Source of the DNA: Sphingopyxis sp. UBA6723
Lineage (GTDB): Bacteria; Pseudomonadota; Alphaproteobacteria; Sphingomonadales; Sphingomonadaceae
Length of the DNA stretch: 64,000 nucleotides
Assembly (NCBI RefSeq): GCF_002454115.1
Contig: NZ_DKIH01000013.1
Coordinates: 545,676 to 609,675 of the forward strand
Direction: 5' to 3'
Under the pieces are notes generated by a model. The model was not told the DNA's origin. It was given only the letters and a program-made list of their open reading frames with translations, and searched no databases. Below are positions 52,767-62,480 of the stretch, one piece after another (the stretch's first letter is position 1; each line of letters starts with the position of its first letter). Both the position numbers and the translations under genes were made by a program.

Positions 52767-53798
52767 ATGCCCGCCGTCCGCCTCCTCCCGCCCGACCGCT
52801 TTTTCGACCGCAGCCAATGGGCGGCGATCACCAGCGCGTCGCGCTGGCGCGGCATCTGGCTCGTCGCCCATGCGTGGGTCGTCAGCATCGCGCTGGTGGG
52901 TGTCGCAGCATGGTCACAGAACCCGCTCGCGTGGCTGGTGGCAGTGATCTTTGTCGGCGGGCGCCAGCTCGGCCTCGCGATCCTGATGCACGACGCGGCG
53001 CACGGCCTGCTGCATCCGGTGCGCAAGACCAATAATTTCCTCGGCCAGTGGCTGACCGGGGCCGCGGTCGGCTCCGACCTCATCGCCTATCGCACCTATC
53101 ATCTGCAGCATCACAAATTCACCCAGCAGGCCGAAGACCCCGACCTGGCACTGTCGAAGCCCTTTCCCACCACCCGTGCCAGCCTGGGCCGCAAGATACT
53201 GCGCGATCTGACCGGGCAGACCTTTTTCAAGCAGCGGATGGCGCAGTTCGGCTTCGCCCTCGTCGGGCTGAAAGCGATGCTGCACGGCGAAACCGCCGAA
53301 AAGGGCCGCGCCAGCACCACGGCGGGGACGCCGTTCAACAAACAATCCGACGACGGCATGACATCACCGACCGCTGATGTGGCAGGCGCAATGGCGGTGG
53401 CGCGCGCGGTCGGGCGGTTTCTGCTGGTGCAGGCGGTGCTGCTCGCCGCCTCGCTCGCGCTCTATGGCTGGACGCCATACCTGCTTTGGCTCGCCGGGCT
53501 GGCCACAACGTTCCAGCTATACTTGCGCATCCGCAACATCGCCGAACATGCATGTACCACGACCGGCAGCGACGATCCCTTCACCCACGCGCGCACCACG
53601 CACGCAGGTTGGCTCGCCCGCGCCACGGTTGCGCCATATTGGGTGAATTATCATGCCGAACATCATCTGTTCATGGGGGTGCCCTGTTACCGGCTGGCGG
53701 AAGTCCATGCGATGCTGGGCCGCGCCGGACGCCACGAATCGATGACGATCGCACCGGGTTACGCCGCGGTGCTGCGGCAAGTGACGTTAAAGGGCTGA
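52767..53798 (+). CDS. Membrane fatty acid desaturase
   Basis: Di-iron membrane desaturase or hydroxylase, 343 residues with about four helices. Three His boxes are present: H-D-A-A-H-G near 73, H-L-Q-H-H near 113 and H-A-E-H-H near 298. The closest general class is the beta-carotene hydroxylase/fatty acid desaturase family. Substrate not determined. No clear ribosome site before the ATG; single gene, divergent from the GGDEF-EAL gene with an 87-bp gap. Confidence 0.9.
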   Translation: MPAVRLLPPDRFFDRSQWAAITSASRWRGIWLVAHAWVVSIALVGVAAWSQNPLAWLVAVIFVGGRQLGLAILMHDAAHGLLHPVRKTNNFLGQWLTGAAVGSDLIAYRTYHLQHHKFTQQAEDPDLALSKPFPTTRASLGRKILRDLTGQTFFKQRMAQFGFALVGLKAMLHGETAEKGRASTTAGTPFNKQSDDGMTSPTADVAGAMAVARAVGRFLLVQAVLLAASLALYGWTPYLLWLAGLATTFQLYLRIRNIAEHACTTTGSDDPFTHARTTHAGWLARATVAPYWVNYHAEHHLFMGVPCYRLAEVHAMLGRAGRHESMTIAPGYAAVLRQVTLKG

Positions 53799-53804
53799 GC
53801 CGCG

Positions 53805-54284
53805 CTACTGCGCAACGAAACGCGCGCCGGCGCGGTCCTTCTCGGTCGTCGCCGGATCAAAGATCATTCCGTTAATCGCGATATAGACCCCGGGCGGCAA
53901 GATCTGCGCTGCCGCCAGCGCAAAGCCGACGTTAAATTCTGCATCGCTGGCGCGCACCGACGCCGGTTGCATCGCCCCCGTCATCACGATTGTTTTGCCA
54001 GCGATCCCCGCCAGCATCCGCCCGGTGACGACCATCGTGTCGGTGCCATGGGTGACCAGGATGTGCGCAGCCTCGCTGCCCTCGACCGCCGCGCGGATCG
54101 CGGCGCGGTCGGCATCGTCCAGTTCGAGGCTGTCCTTGCGCATCAGCTGCGTCACCCGGTGGGGAACATGGACATTATTTTCGCGGAGCAGGTCGGGGAT
54201 CGCCGCGGGCCCGATCTGAAATTCGCTCAAGGCGTCGAAATAGACTTTGTCGATCGTCCCGCCGGTGGTGAAAATCTCGATCAT
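53805..54284 (-). CDS. Half-length asparaginase-domain protein
   Basis: 159 residues matching only the N-terminal domain of L-asparaginases: the first threonine motif T-T-G-G-T-I-D at the start and T-H-G-T-D-T-M in the middle. The second domain is missing and the stop is clean, so this is a short family rather than a truncation by mutation. ATG 54284 overlaps the DUF3291 stop (ATGA); ATG 54290 is an alternative. Whether it is an active amidase on its own is unknown. Confidence 0.88.
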   Translation of the reverse strand: MIEIFTTGGTIDKVYFDALSEFQIGPAAIPDLLRENNVHVPHRVTQLMRKDSLELDDADRAAIRAAVEGSEAAHILVTHGTDTMVVTGRMLAGIAGKTIVMTGAMQPASVRASDAEFNVGFALAAAQILPPGVYIAINGMIFDPATTEKDRAGARFVAQ

Positions 54285-54766
54285 GCGCATTTGTCCTGCA
54301 CCGGTTGCGCCGGCGTGCCATCGGGCGCAGCAAACGGCTGTTTGAAGGAGAAAGCGGTTGCCGTCGGACCGTTGGCGGCGAGACTGTCGATCCGCGCGAT
54401 GCCCTCGGCCACGGTCGGCTGATGCCCGGCCGGAACCCACCACAGCGCCTGGAACACTTCAATGTGATCGAACCACTCCTTGCGCCGCCGCATGATCGCC
54501 AGATGTTCGGGTGCGCGATAAACGAACGCAGCGAGCGCATCGACGTCGCGCCATACCGACATATTGGCGATGATTTGCGGATCGTCGGTCACGGCGACGT
54601 CGGTCGCGTCATTGCCCTCGCCGACCAGCCGCCAGACAAAGCCCTCGCTCGCCTCGGCAATCGCGTTCACCGCATCGAGCGCGTCCATGAAATCGCGGTT
54701 GGCGACATGGTCGGCGGGCAAGCGAAACCGCGCGATATTGATCTGCGCCAGTTCATACTCCGCCAT
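54281..54766 (-). CDS. DUF3291 domain protein
   Basis: 161-residue cytoplasmic protein of the DUF3291 family (ferredoxin-like/monooxygenase-fold group; function unknown). Begins A-E-Y-E-L-A-Q-I-N-I-A-R-F-R and has the family's S-V-W-R-D-V-D-A-L-A-A-F-V-Y and W-W-V-P-A-G-H-Q-P-T. ATG 54766 has a GGGGGG stretch upstream; the frame is open 17 codons further. Co-translated with the asparaginase-domain gene. Confidence 0.88.
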   Translation of the reverse strand: MAEYELAQINIARFRLPADHVANRDFMDALDAVNAIAEASEGFVWRLVGEGNDATDVAVTDDPQIIANMSVWRDVDALAAFVYRAPEHLAIMRRRKEWFDHIEVFQALWWVPAGHQPTVAEGIARIDSLAANGPTATAFSFKQPFAAPDGTPAQPVQDKCA

Positions 54767-54795
54767 GTCATCCCCCCAACAATTCCCGTTCGCAT

Positions 54796-54854
54796 CGAGC
54801 GAAGTCGAGATGCCCATCGGTTGTACAGTCTTCAGCGTGCCTCGACTTCGCTCG
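54796..54854. repeat. 14-bp perfect inverted repeat
   Basis: CGAGCGAAGTCGAG (54796-54809) and CTCGACTTCGCTCG (54841-54854) with a 31-base loop, between lysS and the DUF3291 gene. This is a familiar dispersed intergenic repeat type in sphingomonads and could end lysS transcripts. Confidence 0.75.
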
Positions 54855-54875
54855 ACACAATCGGATGGAAAAAGC

Positions 54876-56456
54876 TTACGCCAGTGCCTCGGCGATCAAC
54901 CGCCGCGTGTTGTCGATCCCGAACAACGCAATAAAGCTGCCCATCCGCGGCCCGGCGCTCGACCCGAGCAGCGTTTCGTACAGCGCCTTGAACCAATCGC
55001 GCAGATTTTCAAAGCCATAGGCCTCGTTCTTGCCGATCTCGTACACAATGTTCTGGATGTCGTCGGCGCGCGCGTCGGCGGGCAGCGCTGCGAGCTTCGC
55101 GTCGAGTTCGGTCAGCGCCGCAACTTCGCCGCCCGCCGGCTTGCGGCGGTTCAGCGTGGGCGCAACATAGTCGCGGTTATACGCCATCGCATTGTCGATC
55201 AGCCGGTCGAGCTCGGGATAGCTCGCGGCATCGGCGCCGTCCACATATTGACCAAGATAGCGCCAGATCTGGTCCTTCGACGCATCGGCGCCCATCACCC
55301 CGACCAGGTTGAGCAGCAACCCGAAGGTCACCGGTAATTCGGTCGTCGGCACCTCCTGCCCGCGCGCGACATGGACGTGATGCACCGGATTGCCGAGCTT
55401 CTTGTCGGCATCCTGCGCCGGGTAATTGCCGCGCATCTGCAGATATTCGTCGACCGCCTTCGGGATCACGCCGATATGCAGCTGCTTTGCCGCCTTCGGT
55501 TCGCGATAGGCAAAGAAAGCCAGACTCTCTTCGCTGCCATAGTCGAGCCATTGCTCAAGGCTGAGACCATTGCCCTTCGACTTCGAGATCTTCTCGCCCT
55601 TTTCGTCGAGGAACATCTCGTAAATCAGCCCCTCGGGCTTGCGTCCGCCGAGCGCCTTGGCGATCTTGCCCGACTGGACGCCGCTGTCGGTCAGGTCCTT
55701 GCCGTACATCTCGTAATCGACGCCCAATGCGACCCAGCGCATCGCCCAGTCGACCTTCCACTGCAGCTTGGCGCCGCCACTCAGGATGGAATGCGTGATC
55801 GTCTCGCCCTGATCCTTGAACGACACCAGCCCGGCATCGGCGTCGACGACGGTCACCGGCACCTGCAATACGACACCCGAGGTCGGGCTGACCGGCAGGA
55901 TCGGCGAATAGGTAGCGGCGCGCTCGGCGCGCAGCGTCGGCAGCATGATGTCGAGAATGTCTTGATTGTGGCGCAGGACGTTCTTTAGGGCGTCGTCGAA
56001 CACGCCCGACTTGTACCGCTCGGTCGAGCTGACGAATTCATATTCAAAGCCAAACCGATCCAGAAACTCGCGCAGCATCGCATTGTTATGATGCGCGAAA
56101 CTTTCAAACTTCTCGAACGGATCGGGGACGTCGGTCAGTGGCTTGCCGAGATGTTCGGTGAGCATTGCGTGGTTCGGCACATTGTCCGGAACCTTGCGGA
56201 GGCCATCCATGTCATCGCTGAACGCCACAAGCCGGGTCGGCGCGCCGGTCATTTCCTCATAAGCGCGGCGGACCATCGTCGTGCGTAGCACTTCATTGAA
56301 GGTACCGATATGCGGCAGACCCGACGGGCCGTAACCCGTCTCGAACAACACCGGTTCGCCGTCCGGCTTGCCATCCGGATAGCGTTTGACCAGCTTGCGC
56401 GCTTCCTCAAAGGGCCAGGCCTTGGATGCGAGGGCGGCTGCACGAAATTCGGTCAC
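54876..56456 (-). CDS. lysS: Lysyl-tRNA synthetase, class I
   Basis: Charges tRNA-Lys. This is the class I, archaeal-type enzyme and not the class II form of most bacteria; it is usual in Alphaproteobacteria. 526 residues. HIGH motif G-L-P-H-I-G-T-F near residue 45 and KMSKS-like K-I-S-K-S-K-G near 292; the C-terminal helical anticodon domain follows. Start set at GTG 56456 (V-T-E-F-R), with GGAAG seven bases upstream; the frame is open 37 codons further without a better signal. Confidence 0.95.
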   Translation of the reverse strand: MTEFRAAALASKAWPFEEARKLVKRYPDGKPDGEPVLFETGYGPSGLPHIGTFNEVLRTTMVRRAYEEMTGAPTRLVAFSDDMDGLRKVPDNVPNHAMLTEHLGKPLTDVPDPFEKFESFAHHNNAMLREFLDRFGFEYEFVSSTERYKSGVFDDALKNVLRHNQDILDIMLPTLRAERAATYSPILPVSPTSGVVLQVPVTVVDADAGLVSFKDQGETITHSILSGGAKLQWKVDWAMRWVALGVDYEMYGKDLTDSGVQSGKIAKALGGRKPEGLIYEMFLDEKGEKISKSKGNGLSLEQWLDYGSEESLAFFAYREPKAAKQLHIGVIPKAVDEYLQMRGNYPAQDADKKLGNPVHHVHVARGQEVPTTELPVTFGLLLNLVGVMGADASKDQIWRYLGQYVDGADAASYPELDRLIDNAMAYNRDYVAPTLNRRKPAGGEVAALTELDAKLAALPADARADDIQNIVYEIGKNEAYGFENLRDWFKALYETLLGSSAGPRMGSFIALFGIDNTRRLIAEALA

Positions 56457-56544
56457 GACAATCTTCCGGTACACGGGTGATAGGGGCTTCGCCCTTTCCC
56501 GCTTTTGCGTGTTTTTGCAAGCGTGCGATGTCCGGCAACGGGCG

Positions 56545-57531
56545 CTAGCTCTGCGCTGTCGGGTCAATCAGGATCGCCACCGATCCCCGTTTGCGACCGG
56601 TATCGACATAGGCGTGCGCCGCGGCGATGTCGTCAAAGGCATAAGTGCAATCGACCACCGGCCGCAGCACGCCGCCTTCGACCAAGGCGGCCAATTGCCC
56701 GACATGCTCGGGCCGCTCGGTGGCCGGACCGGCGACGATCCGCCGCCCCTGTCGCCCCGGCGCCCCGATCGTCGCCAGCATGTCGGGCAATCCCGCCGCA
56801 ATCGCGACAAACCAGCCACGCGGCCGCAGCAGCGGCAGCGCCTGACGCGTCACCATGCTGCCCGTCGTTTCGAAAATGACGTCATAGGCGCCCGGCTCGC
56901 CGCGGAAATCGGTGGTTCTGTGGTCGATCACCGCCCCCGCCCCCAGCCCGCGCACCAGATCGGCGTTGCGTCCGCTGCACACCGCGGTCACAGCTGCGCC
57001 GCGGTGGTGCGCCAGTTGGACCAGCGCCGATCCGACCGCGCCCGATGCACCGACCACCAGCACCCGATCGCCGACGGACACCGCCGCGACATCCAGGAAA
57101 TGCAGCGCGGTGCTGCCCCCGAAGCACAAGGTCGCCGCATCGACAAAGCTGAGGCCATCGGGCTTGCGCGCCATCGCTCCGGTTTCGGCAACGCAGCGAT
57201 ATTCAGCATGGCACCCCATTTTTCCGCCCGGAAACGCCATCACCGCGTCGCCGGGGCGGTAGCGCGTCACCGCCGTTCCGACGGCATCGATAATCCCCGC
57301 GATCTCGGTTCCCAAAATCGGCTGGCGCGGCCCCCGAAAGCCCAAAAACGGCCGTGCGATCAATCCCAGGCCGGTTGGAAAGCGCGCCGCGCGCATTCGG
57401 CTGTCGCCCGATGTCACCGACGTGGCGATCACCCGGACCCGGACCTCGTCCGCCGCCGGATGCGGCATCGGCACGTCCCGAAATTCCAGCACCTCGGGAC
57501 CACCGTAGCGCGGGCAGACAACGGCTCTCAT
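56545..57531 (-). CDS. Zinc-less MDR oxidoreductase (quinone reductase-like)
   Basis: NAD(P)H-dependent medium-chain dehydrogenase/reductase of the quinone oxidoreductase group, 328 residues. GroES-like N-terminal half (G-T-E-I-A-G-I-I-D-A-V-G) and a Rossmann fold (V-V-G-A-S-G-A-V-G-S-A) near 150. The catalytic and structural zinc Cys sets are absent. Substrate unknown; electrophile reduction is typical of the family. Single gene, divergent from the PilZ gene. Confidence 0.9.
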   Translation of the reverse strand: MRAVVCPRYGGPEVLEFRDVPMPHPAADEVRVRVIATSVTSGDSRMRAARFPTGLGLIARPFLGFRGPRQPILGTEIAGIIDAVGTAVTRYRPGDAVMAFPGGKMGCHAEYRCVAETGAMARKPDGLSFVDAATLCFGGSTALHFLDVAAVSVGDRVLVVGASGAVGSALVQLAHHRGAAVTAVCSGRNADLVRGLGAGAVIDHRTTDFRGEPGAYDVIFETTGSMVTRQALPLLRPRGWFVAIAAGLPDMLATIGAPGRQGRRIVAGPATERPEHVGQLAALVEGGVLRPVVDCTYAFDDIAAAHAYVDTGRKRGSVAILIDPTAQS

Positions 57532-57673
57532 CGGCGAATCCTGATTTGGAGAGTGGGGAGGCGCCCTTGTCCATATTTCGGTGCGGCGTACCAGCCGCCG
57601 CCATGTACCGGGGCATCGCGGCGGCCATGTATCGTTACCGGAAAATTTACCATCCGGGGTCTAGCATCGCGCC

Positions 57674-58042
57674 ATGGACCATATCCGCATCCCGCAGCCC
57701 CGTCGCCAGCCCCGTACCGCCGTCGCGCTCGACGTCACGGTCAACGGCGTCCTCAACCTTGTTGACGGCCAGATCACCGATTTGTCCGAAGGCGGGGCGC
57801 GGATCGACGGGGCCAGCATGCCGGCGCGCTCGCGCTGCGAAATTCATTATGGCGGCGAGATTGTTTATGCGGTGGTGATGTGGTCCGAAGTCGACCGGAT
57901 GGGGGTGCGTTTCCCCTATGAACTGACCCACGGCCCGCTCTACAACGCCCTGACCCGCGCGCGGAATGCCGTGATAATCGATCCCGCACAGATTTTCCTG
58001 AGCAACCGTGCGTCAGTATTCGGTCGCCGTGGATTGAGCTAA
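57674..58042 (+). CDS. Single-domain PilZ protein
   Basis: Probable cyclic di-GMP receptor of 122 residues. R-R-Q-P-R-T near residue 10 matches the R-x-x-x-R part and D-L-S-E-G-G-A-R-I the D/N-x-S-x-x-G part of the ligand site. No other domain. Third c-di-GMP-related gene in the window. Confidence 0.88.
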   Translation: MDHIRIPQPRRQPRTAVALDVTVNGVLNLVDGQITDLSEGGARIDGASMPARSRCEIHYGGEIVYAVVMWSEVDRMGVRFPYELTHGPLYNALTRARNAVIIDPAQIFLSNRASVFGRRGLS

Positions 58043-58122
58043 TCCACTTCGATCCGTTTCAGGACGACGGCGCCGCAAAGCGCACGACAAGTGGCCTCGG
58101 TTCGGCTGAACTCTTTGCCGTG

Positions 58123-58854
58123 TCACCAGATCGATACGATTTTATCCGCGAACCAAAGCCAGGCTGGCGTTTGGCGGCCCACAAAGTCCATCGCGTGCCC
58201 CACCAGGAACAATGCAATGATGGGCGGATACGGGCCGCGCCACACCGGCTGCCGCAGACCGATCTTAGCATGTAACAAAAAACTGAGCAGCGTCGCATAG
58301 ATCAACGCCACCACGAGCAATATCCCCGGAAGCCCCCCGACAACATAGAGGCCTAGCCTCGCCAGTCCCGGCGTAGCGGTCGCTAGCGCCGCCGCGACCA
58401 TGTAGGCGACGTGTCGATATATGTTTCGGCGGTTCTTCAACGCCAAGAAAAAGAACAGGACGAACAGCGTCAGACCCGTAAAAGATTGGGCCAGTGCGGA
58501 AAGAACCGCGTCTCTCGGGAACGTCTCAATGGCCGTCGTGTAGAAATGCTTCATGACCAGCAGCGATGTCACGAAAAGCATCGCGGCGATTACGACCGAA
58601 GATTTGCCGATTGCCCGATGAAGATCGCGACGGTTCGCCCGGATCAAGAACGCCTGAAGGGCCAGCAAAGCAAACCACGTCAGCGCCGCCACTGCGTGTG
58701 CGTGGATGACCGCCGGTACCCGCCCCGCATTTGCGATCTGGCCAAAATACCCGAAAAAAGGTGTCCCGGCGATGCGCGGCGTAAAACCCGCGACGACAAG
58801 CAGCATTAGGAAGACGAAGAAAAATCCTACATTCCTGTACGGGATATTTGACAT
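58123..58854 (-). CDS. Unknown seven-helix membrane protein
   Basis: 243-residue polytopic protein with about seven helices and few charged loops; the family is not recognised. The ATG at 58854 is preceded by GAGGATCCG. Base composition around it (58.1-59.0 kb) is less G+C-rich than its neighbours, which could mean later acquisition. Single gene, converging on the PilZ gene. Confidence 0.8.
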   Translation of the reverse strand: MSNIPYRNVGFFFVFLMLLVVAGFTPRIAGTPFFGYFGQIANAGRVPAVIHAHAVAALTWFALLALQAFLIRANRRDLHRAIGKSSVVIAAMLFVTSLLVMKHFYTTAIETFPRDAVLSALAQSFTGLTLFVLFFFLALKNRRNIYRHVAYMVAAALATATPGLARLGLYVVGGLPGILLVVALIYATLLSFLLHAKIGLRQPVWRGPYPPIIALFLVGHAMDFVGRQTPAWLWFADKIVSIW

Positions 58855-59132
58855 CGGATCCTCGCAATCACGGAGGCGAAATTCGACGGCGACTAGATCG
58901 CATCTCCCTGACGCGGCGTGATTATTAGCTTTGATCCGAATATGGGGTAAAGGAAATAATTGCGGAATGAGAAACCAGCGTCTCGGTTCGGACTTGTTTG
59001 CAGGCTTGCACAACTGCCGCCATCAAGCGTTGCATATCGAGGTGGCTTCGCTTTCCATACGCCGATAGCGCATCCTGCAATGGAGCAGTCACCAACCTTG
59101 CCGCGTTCGCCTTTTGTCCCTACCCTTCACCA

Positions 59133-61865
59133 ATGCCCCCCGCGTCTCCCCCCCTGCCTGCGATCCACGCCAGCCACGTCGGCATCTGGATTGCCGATGC
59201 GCAGGGGCGCGTGCAGCGCGTTGGGCGCGGTGAGGCGATTGCGGCGGTTGCGGCGACCCCGCATCTGCTGCTCAATGCCACGCTGACCGGCGACCGGCTC
59301 GGCTATCCCGAGCTGTCGGGGCTCGATCTGCTCGAACTCTTCGCCTTCCTTTATCCCGCGCGCTTCGCCGTGCCGACTCCGGCGGGAATCGCCGCGACGA
59401 TCGGCGTCACCCCACCAAAGGCCGAGGAAGACATCGCCGCCTTTCTGCCGCAAGCGACCGCGGCGATGCTCGCGGGGATGGACGATCCCGCCTGGCCCGA
59501 ACGCGAGGGCGCCTGGCACGGGCTTCAGGCGCTCGCGCGGCAGCGCTGGCCTTGGGCGCCGCTGGTCCAGCCGCGGCTGACGACCCCCGATGCCAATGAA
59601 CGCTGGCTGTTCGCGCGCCTGCCCGAATGGGAAGAAGCGCCGCCGCGCCCCGCGCCGCGCCAGGTGCGCATCAACCCCGACGACGTCACCGCGCGGCTCG
59701 ACCGCCTGACCGGCGACGGCGCAGAACGGCGGCCGGGACAGCAGGAATATGCCAAGGCGACCGCCGCAATCTTCGAACCGCGCGAACGCAAGGATGCGCC
59801 GCAGATGCTGGTCGCAGAGGCGGGAACGGGGATCGGCAAGACGCTCGGCTACCTTGCCCCCGCCAAGCAGTGGATCGACCAGTCGGCGGGCAGCGTGTGC
59901 ATCTCGACCTTTACCAAGGCGCTGCAACGCCAGCTGTCGCGCGAGACCGAGCGGCTGTATCCCGACGCCGCGACGCACCGCGAAAAGGTCGTGGTGCGCA
60001 AGGGGCGCGAAAATTACCTGTGCCTGCTCAATCTGGAGGACGCCTTGCAAGGCGGCTTTTCGGGCCGCGCCGCGATCCTCGCGCAACTCGTTGCGCGCTG
60101 GGCGGCCTATACCCGCGACGGCGACATGGTCGGCGGCGACCTGCCCGGCTGGCTGCCGGCGCTGTTCCGCCGCAACGGCACCACCGCGCTGACCGACCGG
60201 CGCGGCGAGTGCATCTATGCCGGCTGCCCGCATTTCCGCAAATGCTTCATCGAACGCTCGGCGCGCGCCGCGACGCAGGCCGACATCGTCATCGCCAACC
60301 ATGCGCTGACGATGGTGCAGGCCGCCCGCCCGCGCGACGGCGGCGCGCCCGCGACGCGGCTGATCTTCGACGAAGGCCATCATCTGTGGGACGCCGCCGA
60401 CAGCATGTTCGCCGCGGCGCTCACCGGGCAGGAAGCGGTCGAAATCCGCCGCTGGGTGCTGGGGCCAGAGGGCAAGTCGCGCGGGCGGCGGCGCGGGCTG
60501 GCGGCGCGCCTCGCCGATGTCGCGAGCTATGACGAAGCGGGCGAGCGCGCGATTCAGGCGGCGATTGCCGCCGCCGCCGAACTGCCCGGCGACGGCTGGC
60601 TCGGACGATTGTCCGAGAATGATCCGTGGGGCGCGATCGAGCGGCTGCTCGCCGCGGTGCGCGGACAGGTTTATGCGCGCGCGGTCGATACCCGCACCGC
60701 CGACGCGGGCTATGGCCTCGAAACCGAGCTGGCCGATCCCGATGCGGCGCTGGTCGCCGCGGCCGCCGCGGCGAGCGACGCGGTCGAGGCGCTGCTGCGC
60801 CCACTGCTGGCGCTCGGCAAGCGGCTCGATGCGCTGGTCGACGATCCGCCCGACTGGCTCGACGGACAGGCGCGGGCGCGGGTCGATGGCGCGCGGCATA
60901 GTTTGGGTACCCGGGTCGACACGCTCGGCGGCTGGCTGTCGCTGCTCGGGCGCGTTGGCGGGCCGGCCAATCCCGATTTCGTCGACTGGCTGGCGATCGA
61001 TCGCTACGACGGGCGCGAATTCGACACCGGCCTGCACCGCCACTGGCTCGATCCCGCGCGGCCGATCGCTGACATCGTCTATCGTCCGGCGCAGGGCGTC
61101 CTCGTCACCTCGGCGACCTTGCGCAGTGGTCACGGTGCAAGCGGGTGGACCGAGGCCGACATCCGCACCGGCGCGCGCCACATGGACGGCGGGGTCCAGC
61201 ATTTCGCGGTCCCCAGCCCGTTCGACTATGCCCGCCAGTCGGAGGTGCTGATCGTCACCGACATCGCGCGCGGCGACCTGCCCGCGCTCGCCGGGGCGTA
61301 TAGCCGGTTGATCGAGGCATCGGGTGGCGGCGCGCTGGGGCTGTTCAGCGCGATCCGGCGGCTGCGCATCGTCCACGCCCGGATCGCCGACCGCCTCGCG
61401 CGCGCGGGCCTCCCGCTCTATGCCCAGCATGTCGATCCGCTTGACACCGGGACGCTCGTCGACATCTTCCGCGCCGACCCGCACGCCTCGCTGCTCGGCA
61501 CCGATGCGCTGCGCGACGGGGTCGATGTCCCCGGCGAATCGCTGCGACAGGTGATCATGGAGGGCGTGCCTTGGCCGCGACCGACGATTCTCCACGCGGC
61601 GCGGCGCGCGGCGCAGGGCGGCAGCGCTTATGACGATATGGTCATTCGCGGCCGCATCGGGCAGGCGTTCGGGCGCCTGATCCGCCGCGCCGATGATTTC
61701 GGCCAGTTCGTGATGCTCTCGCCCAGCTTTCCCTCGCGTTTGCTCAGCGCCTTTCCCGAAGGCACCCCGATCCGCCGCCTGCCGCTCGACGAGGCAGTCA
61801 ATCATGTCGCCGCGGCCAACGTCGAAAGGCGAAAAACCGCCTTTCCAGCCTTTTCACCGTCATAA
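59133..61865 (+). CDS. DinG/XPD-like ATP-dependent DNA helicase
   Basis: Superfamily 2 5'-3' helicase with an iron-sulfur domain, 910 residues. Walker A is A-E-A-G-T-G-I-G-K-T near 228-238. Four Cys of the Fe-S cluster: one in Y-L-C-L-L-N and three in G-E-C-I-Y-A-G-C-P-H-F-R-K-C (about 358-373). Walker B F-D-E-G-H-H near 412, motif VI Q-A-F-G-R-L-I-R-R near 847. A ~200-residue N-terminal extension precedes the motor. ATG 59133 has no clear ribosome site; the frame is open 45 codons further. The 278-bp gap upstream (58855-59132) shows no gene. Confidence 0.92.
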   Translation: MPPASPPLPAIHASHVGIWIADAQGRVQRVGRGEAIAAVAATPHLLLNATLTGDRLGYPELSGLDLLELFAFLYPARFAVPTPAGIAATIGVTPPKAEEDIAAFLPQATAAMLAGMDDPAWPEREGAWHGLQALARQRWPWAPLVQPRLTTPDANERWLFARLPEWEEAPPRPAPRQVRINPDDVTARLDRLTGDGAERRPGQQEYAKATAAIFEPRERKDAPQMLVAEAGTGIGKTLGYLAPAKQWIDQSAGSVCISTFTKALQRQLSRETERLYPDAATHREKVVVRKGRENYLCLLNLEDALQGGFSGRAAILAQLVARWAAYTRDGDMVGGDLPGWLPALFRRNGTTALTDRRGECIYAGCPHFRKCFIERSARAATQADIVIANHALTMVQAARPRDGGAPATRLIFDEGHHLWDAADSMFAAALTGQEAVEIRRWVLGPEGKSRGRRRGLAARLADVASYDEAGERAIQAAIAAAAELPGDGWLGRLSENDPWGAIERLLAAVRGQVYARAVDTRTADAGYGLETELADPDAALVAAAAAASDAVEALLRPLLALGKRLDALVDDPPDWLDGQARARVDGARHSLGTRVDTLGGWLSLLGRVGGPANPDFVDWLAIDRYDGREFDTGLHRHWLDPARPIADIVYRPAQGVLVTSATLRSGHGASGWTEADIRTGARHMDGGVQHFAVPSPFDYARQSEVLIVTDIARGDLPALAGAYSRLIEASGGGALGLFSAIRRLRIVHARIADRLARAGLPLYAQHVDPLDTGTLVDIFRADPHASLLGTDALRDGVDVPGESLRQVIMEGVPWPRPTILHAARRAAQGGSAYDDMVIRGRIGQAFGRLIRRADDFGQFVMLSPSFPSRLLSAFPEGTPIRRLPLDEAVNHVAAANVERRKTAFPAFSPS

Positions 61866-61922
61866 GTTTGCGGCACAAGGCTGGCGAACGACGGCATAAG
61901 CGCGAACGCGCGGGGGAAGATT

Positions 61923-62474
61923 TTGAAGAGTTTGACGATCCTACGCCACGCCAAATCGGGTTGGGATGTCCAGGTCGAACGCGATTTCGACCGCCCGATC
62001 AACAAGCGCGGCGCGCGCGGCGCCGAAATCATCGGCCAGTGGCTGAAGCGTCAAAAGCTGCCCGTCGACCGCATCATCGCCTCGCCCGCGGTGCGCGTCA
62101 CCGAAACGCTCGACATCTTCCAGCCCGCCGCCGATCTCGACAACCTCGAACCGCATTGGGACCGCCGCATCTATCTGGCTTCGGCCGCGACGCTGATCGA
62201 CGTGATCCGCGACACCGGCCGTGACGCCGATCATCTTCTGATTTCGGGGCATAATCCGGGGCTGGAGGATCTGATCCTGATGCTCGTGCCGGAAACGAGC
62301 GGCGACGAGCTGCGCGGCGAGGTCGAGGAAAAGCTGCCGACATCGGCGCTGGCGCGGCTCGAACTCGATATCGCCGACTGGCACGACCTCGACACCGGCA
62401 TGGCGCGCTTCGCCGCCTTCATTCGTCCCCGCGACCTGGACCCGACGCTGGCACCTGCGATGGACCACGACTGA
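61923..62474 (+). CDS. SixA-type phosphohistidine phosphatase
   Basis: Histidine phosphatase superfamily (phosphoglycerate-mutase-like), 183 residues. Phospho-His motif R-H-A-K-S-G-W-D near residue 8, second His in S-G-H-N-P-G-L near 116. SixA proteins dephosphorylate His on phosphorelay proteins. Start is TTG 61923 with GGGGGAAG just upstream; it begins 57 bp after the helicase gene. Confidence 0.92.
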   Translation: MKSLTILRHAKSGWDVQVERDFDRPINKRGARGAEIIGQWLKRQKLPVDRIIASPAVRVTETLDIFQPAADLDNLEPHWDRRIYLASAATLIDVIRDTGRDADHLLISGHNPGLEDLILMLVPETSGDELRGEVEEKLPTSALARLELDIADWHDLDTGMARFAAFIRPRDLDPTLAPAMDHD

Positions 62475-62480
62475 CAGGTC

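Noticed and set aside
59127..61805. 892-codon open frame on the minus strand
   Set aside because: Antisense to the helicase gene, which has all its motifs; the Arg/Gly-rich product matches no family. High-G+C third positions keep such frames open.
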